A DNA stretch of 5,587 nucleotides from a bacterium. GTDB lineage: Bacteria; Cyanobacteriota; Vampirovibrionia; Gastranaerophilales; Gastranaerophilaceae. Made by a program: the position numbers and the translations under genes. The DNA lies in the NCBI GenBank assembly GCA_017444705.1, contig JAFSWA010000062.1, positions 1-5,587 on the forward strand, in the 5' to 3' direction. The notes below the pieces were generated by a model. It searched no databases, had not been told where the DNA came from, and saw only the letters and a program-made list of their open reading frames with translations. Of this stretch, positions 5,226 to 5,587 are shown in pieces (the first letter of the stretch is position 1; every line of letters starts with the position of its first letter).

Positions 5226-5587
5226 ATGACAAACAAAAATAAAAATTCGGGATGTAGCGGTTCTCATGAAGTTTCAGGTTACACAACAAGCGACGGGAAA
5301 AAGGTCGATAGCTATACTCGAAGATGTTGGAAACATGGGGGCGGCGGAGCAGGCAGCAGTATTCAAAACACACAAGATAATATCGAAAAAACGAATGAAA
5401 AATTAGATGAGATTAATAACAAAGAAGAAATAACAGATGAGGATTTGGATTTATCCAAAGGTTATTTATCGGCAACGATTTCACAAATTTGCGATGACTG
5501 CGAAAATTATTTGGACGAAAAAAATGAAAATAAGACGGAAATTCCGACTTTTGAATCTATTGAAAAAGCAAAGGATTTAAAAAATAC
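5226..5587 (+). CDS. Protein with V-x-G-Y-T-x-x-D-G segment, 3' end outside window
   Basis: The frame is open from the ATG at 5226 to the window edge (120 residues visible). GAAAGGAA (5213-5220) provides the ribosome binding site. Residues 16-33 read VSGYTTSDGKKVDSYTRR. I recall this pattern (V-x-G-Y-T-x-x-D-G-x-x-V-x-x-Y-x-R) from short segments of phage and integrated-element proteins, though I cannot check this here. A glycine patch follows (38-43), then a very acidic, probably helical or coiled region (about 48-77). A C-x-x-C pair (Cys89, Cys92) comes next, and then more acidic sequence. Additional cysteines are at 10 and 34, with His37. No catalytic domain is visible yet; one could lie beyond the edge. 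It is the second gene of the right-end pair. Confidence 0.7.
   Translation, partial: MTNKNKNSGCSGSHEVSGYTTSDGKKVDSYTRRCWKHGGGGAGSSIQNTQDNIEKTNEKLDEINNKEEITDEDLDLSKGYLSATISQICDDCENYLDEKNENKTEIPTFESIEKAKDLKN

Overview
The window looks like a piece of a low-GC (roughly one third G+C by eye) bacterial chromosome. It carries conserved housekeeping genes on the left and centre, and small proteins of unknown function at the right edge. The protein style (lysine- and asparagine-rich, divergent GH77 enzyme, SecF followed by a small XRE/zinc-ribbon protein) reminds me of gut Vampirovibrionia/Melainabacteria (Gastranaerophilales). This placement is an impression from memory; a low-GC Firmicute-like lineage is not excluded.

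Layout. Positions 1-669 hold the C-terminal two thirds or so of SecF, cut by the left edge. A small XRE-type helix-turn-helix plus zinc-ribbon protein starts at a TTG inside the last codons of secF. A hairpin with A- and T-tracts on its two sides (about 1102-1133) separates this rightward pair from a leftward block. That block contains a divergent GH77 4-alpha-glucanotransferase-like enzyme (1151-2947) with its own promoter and ribosome binding site. Further right in the same orientation is a two-gene unit: a guanine-deaminase-like nucleobase deaminase followed by a family 4 (Fe-S) uracil-DNA glycosylase, joined by a TAATG stop/start overlap. Divergent from the deaminase is rpsT (ribosomal protein S20), with a good promoter, a leader that can fold, and a near-perfect terminator.

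After the rpsT terminator the character changes. A 233-base gap contains a possible promoter and a leader bounded by 8-base inverted arms around a GCGAAAGC mini-hairpin. Two tightly spaced small genes follow: a 125-residue CxxC protein and a protein with a V-x-G-Y-T-x-x-D-G-x-x-V-x-x-Y-x-R segment that runs off the right edge. I read these as the beginning of an accessory or mobile-element region, but no integrase, repeat or phage structural gene is visible to prove it.

Functionally, the window covers protein export (SecF), translation (S20), alpha-glucan metabolism (GH77), nucleobase deamination and uracil repair. I see no rRNA, tRNA, CRISPR array or insertion sequence. The most unusual items are the altered active-site motifs of the GH77 enzyme, the regulator-like gene overlapping secF, and the unexplained module at the right end.
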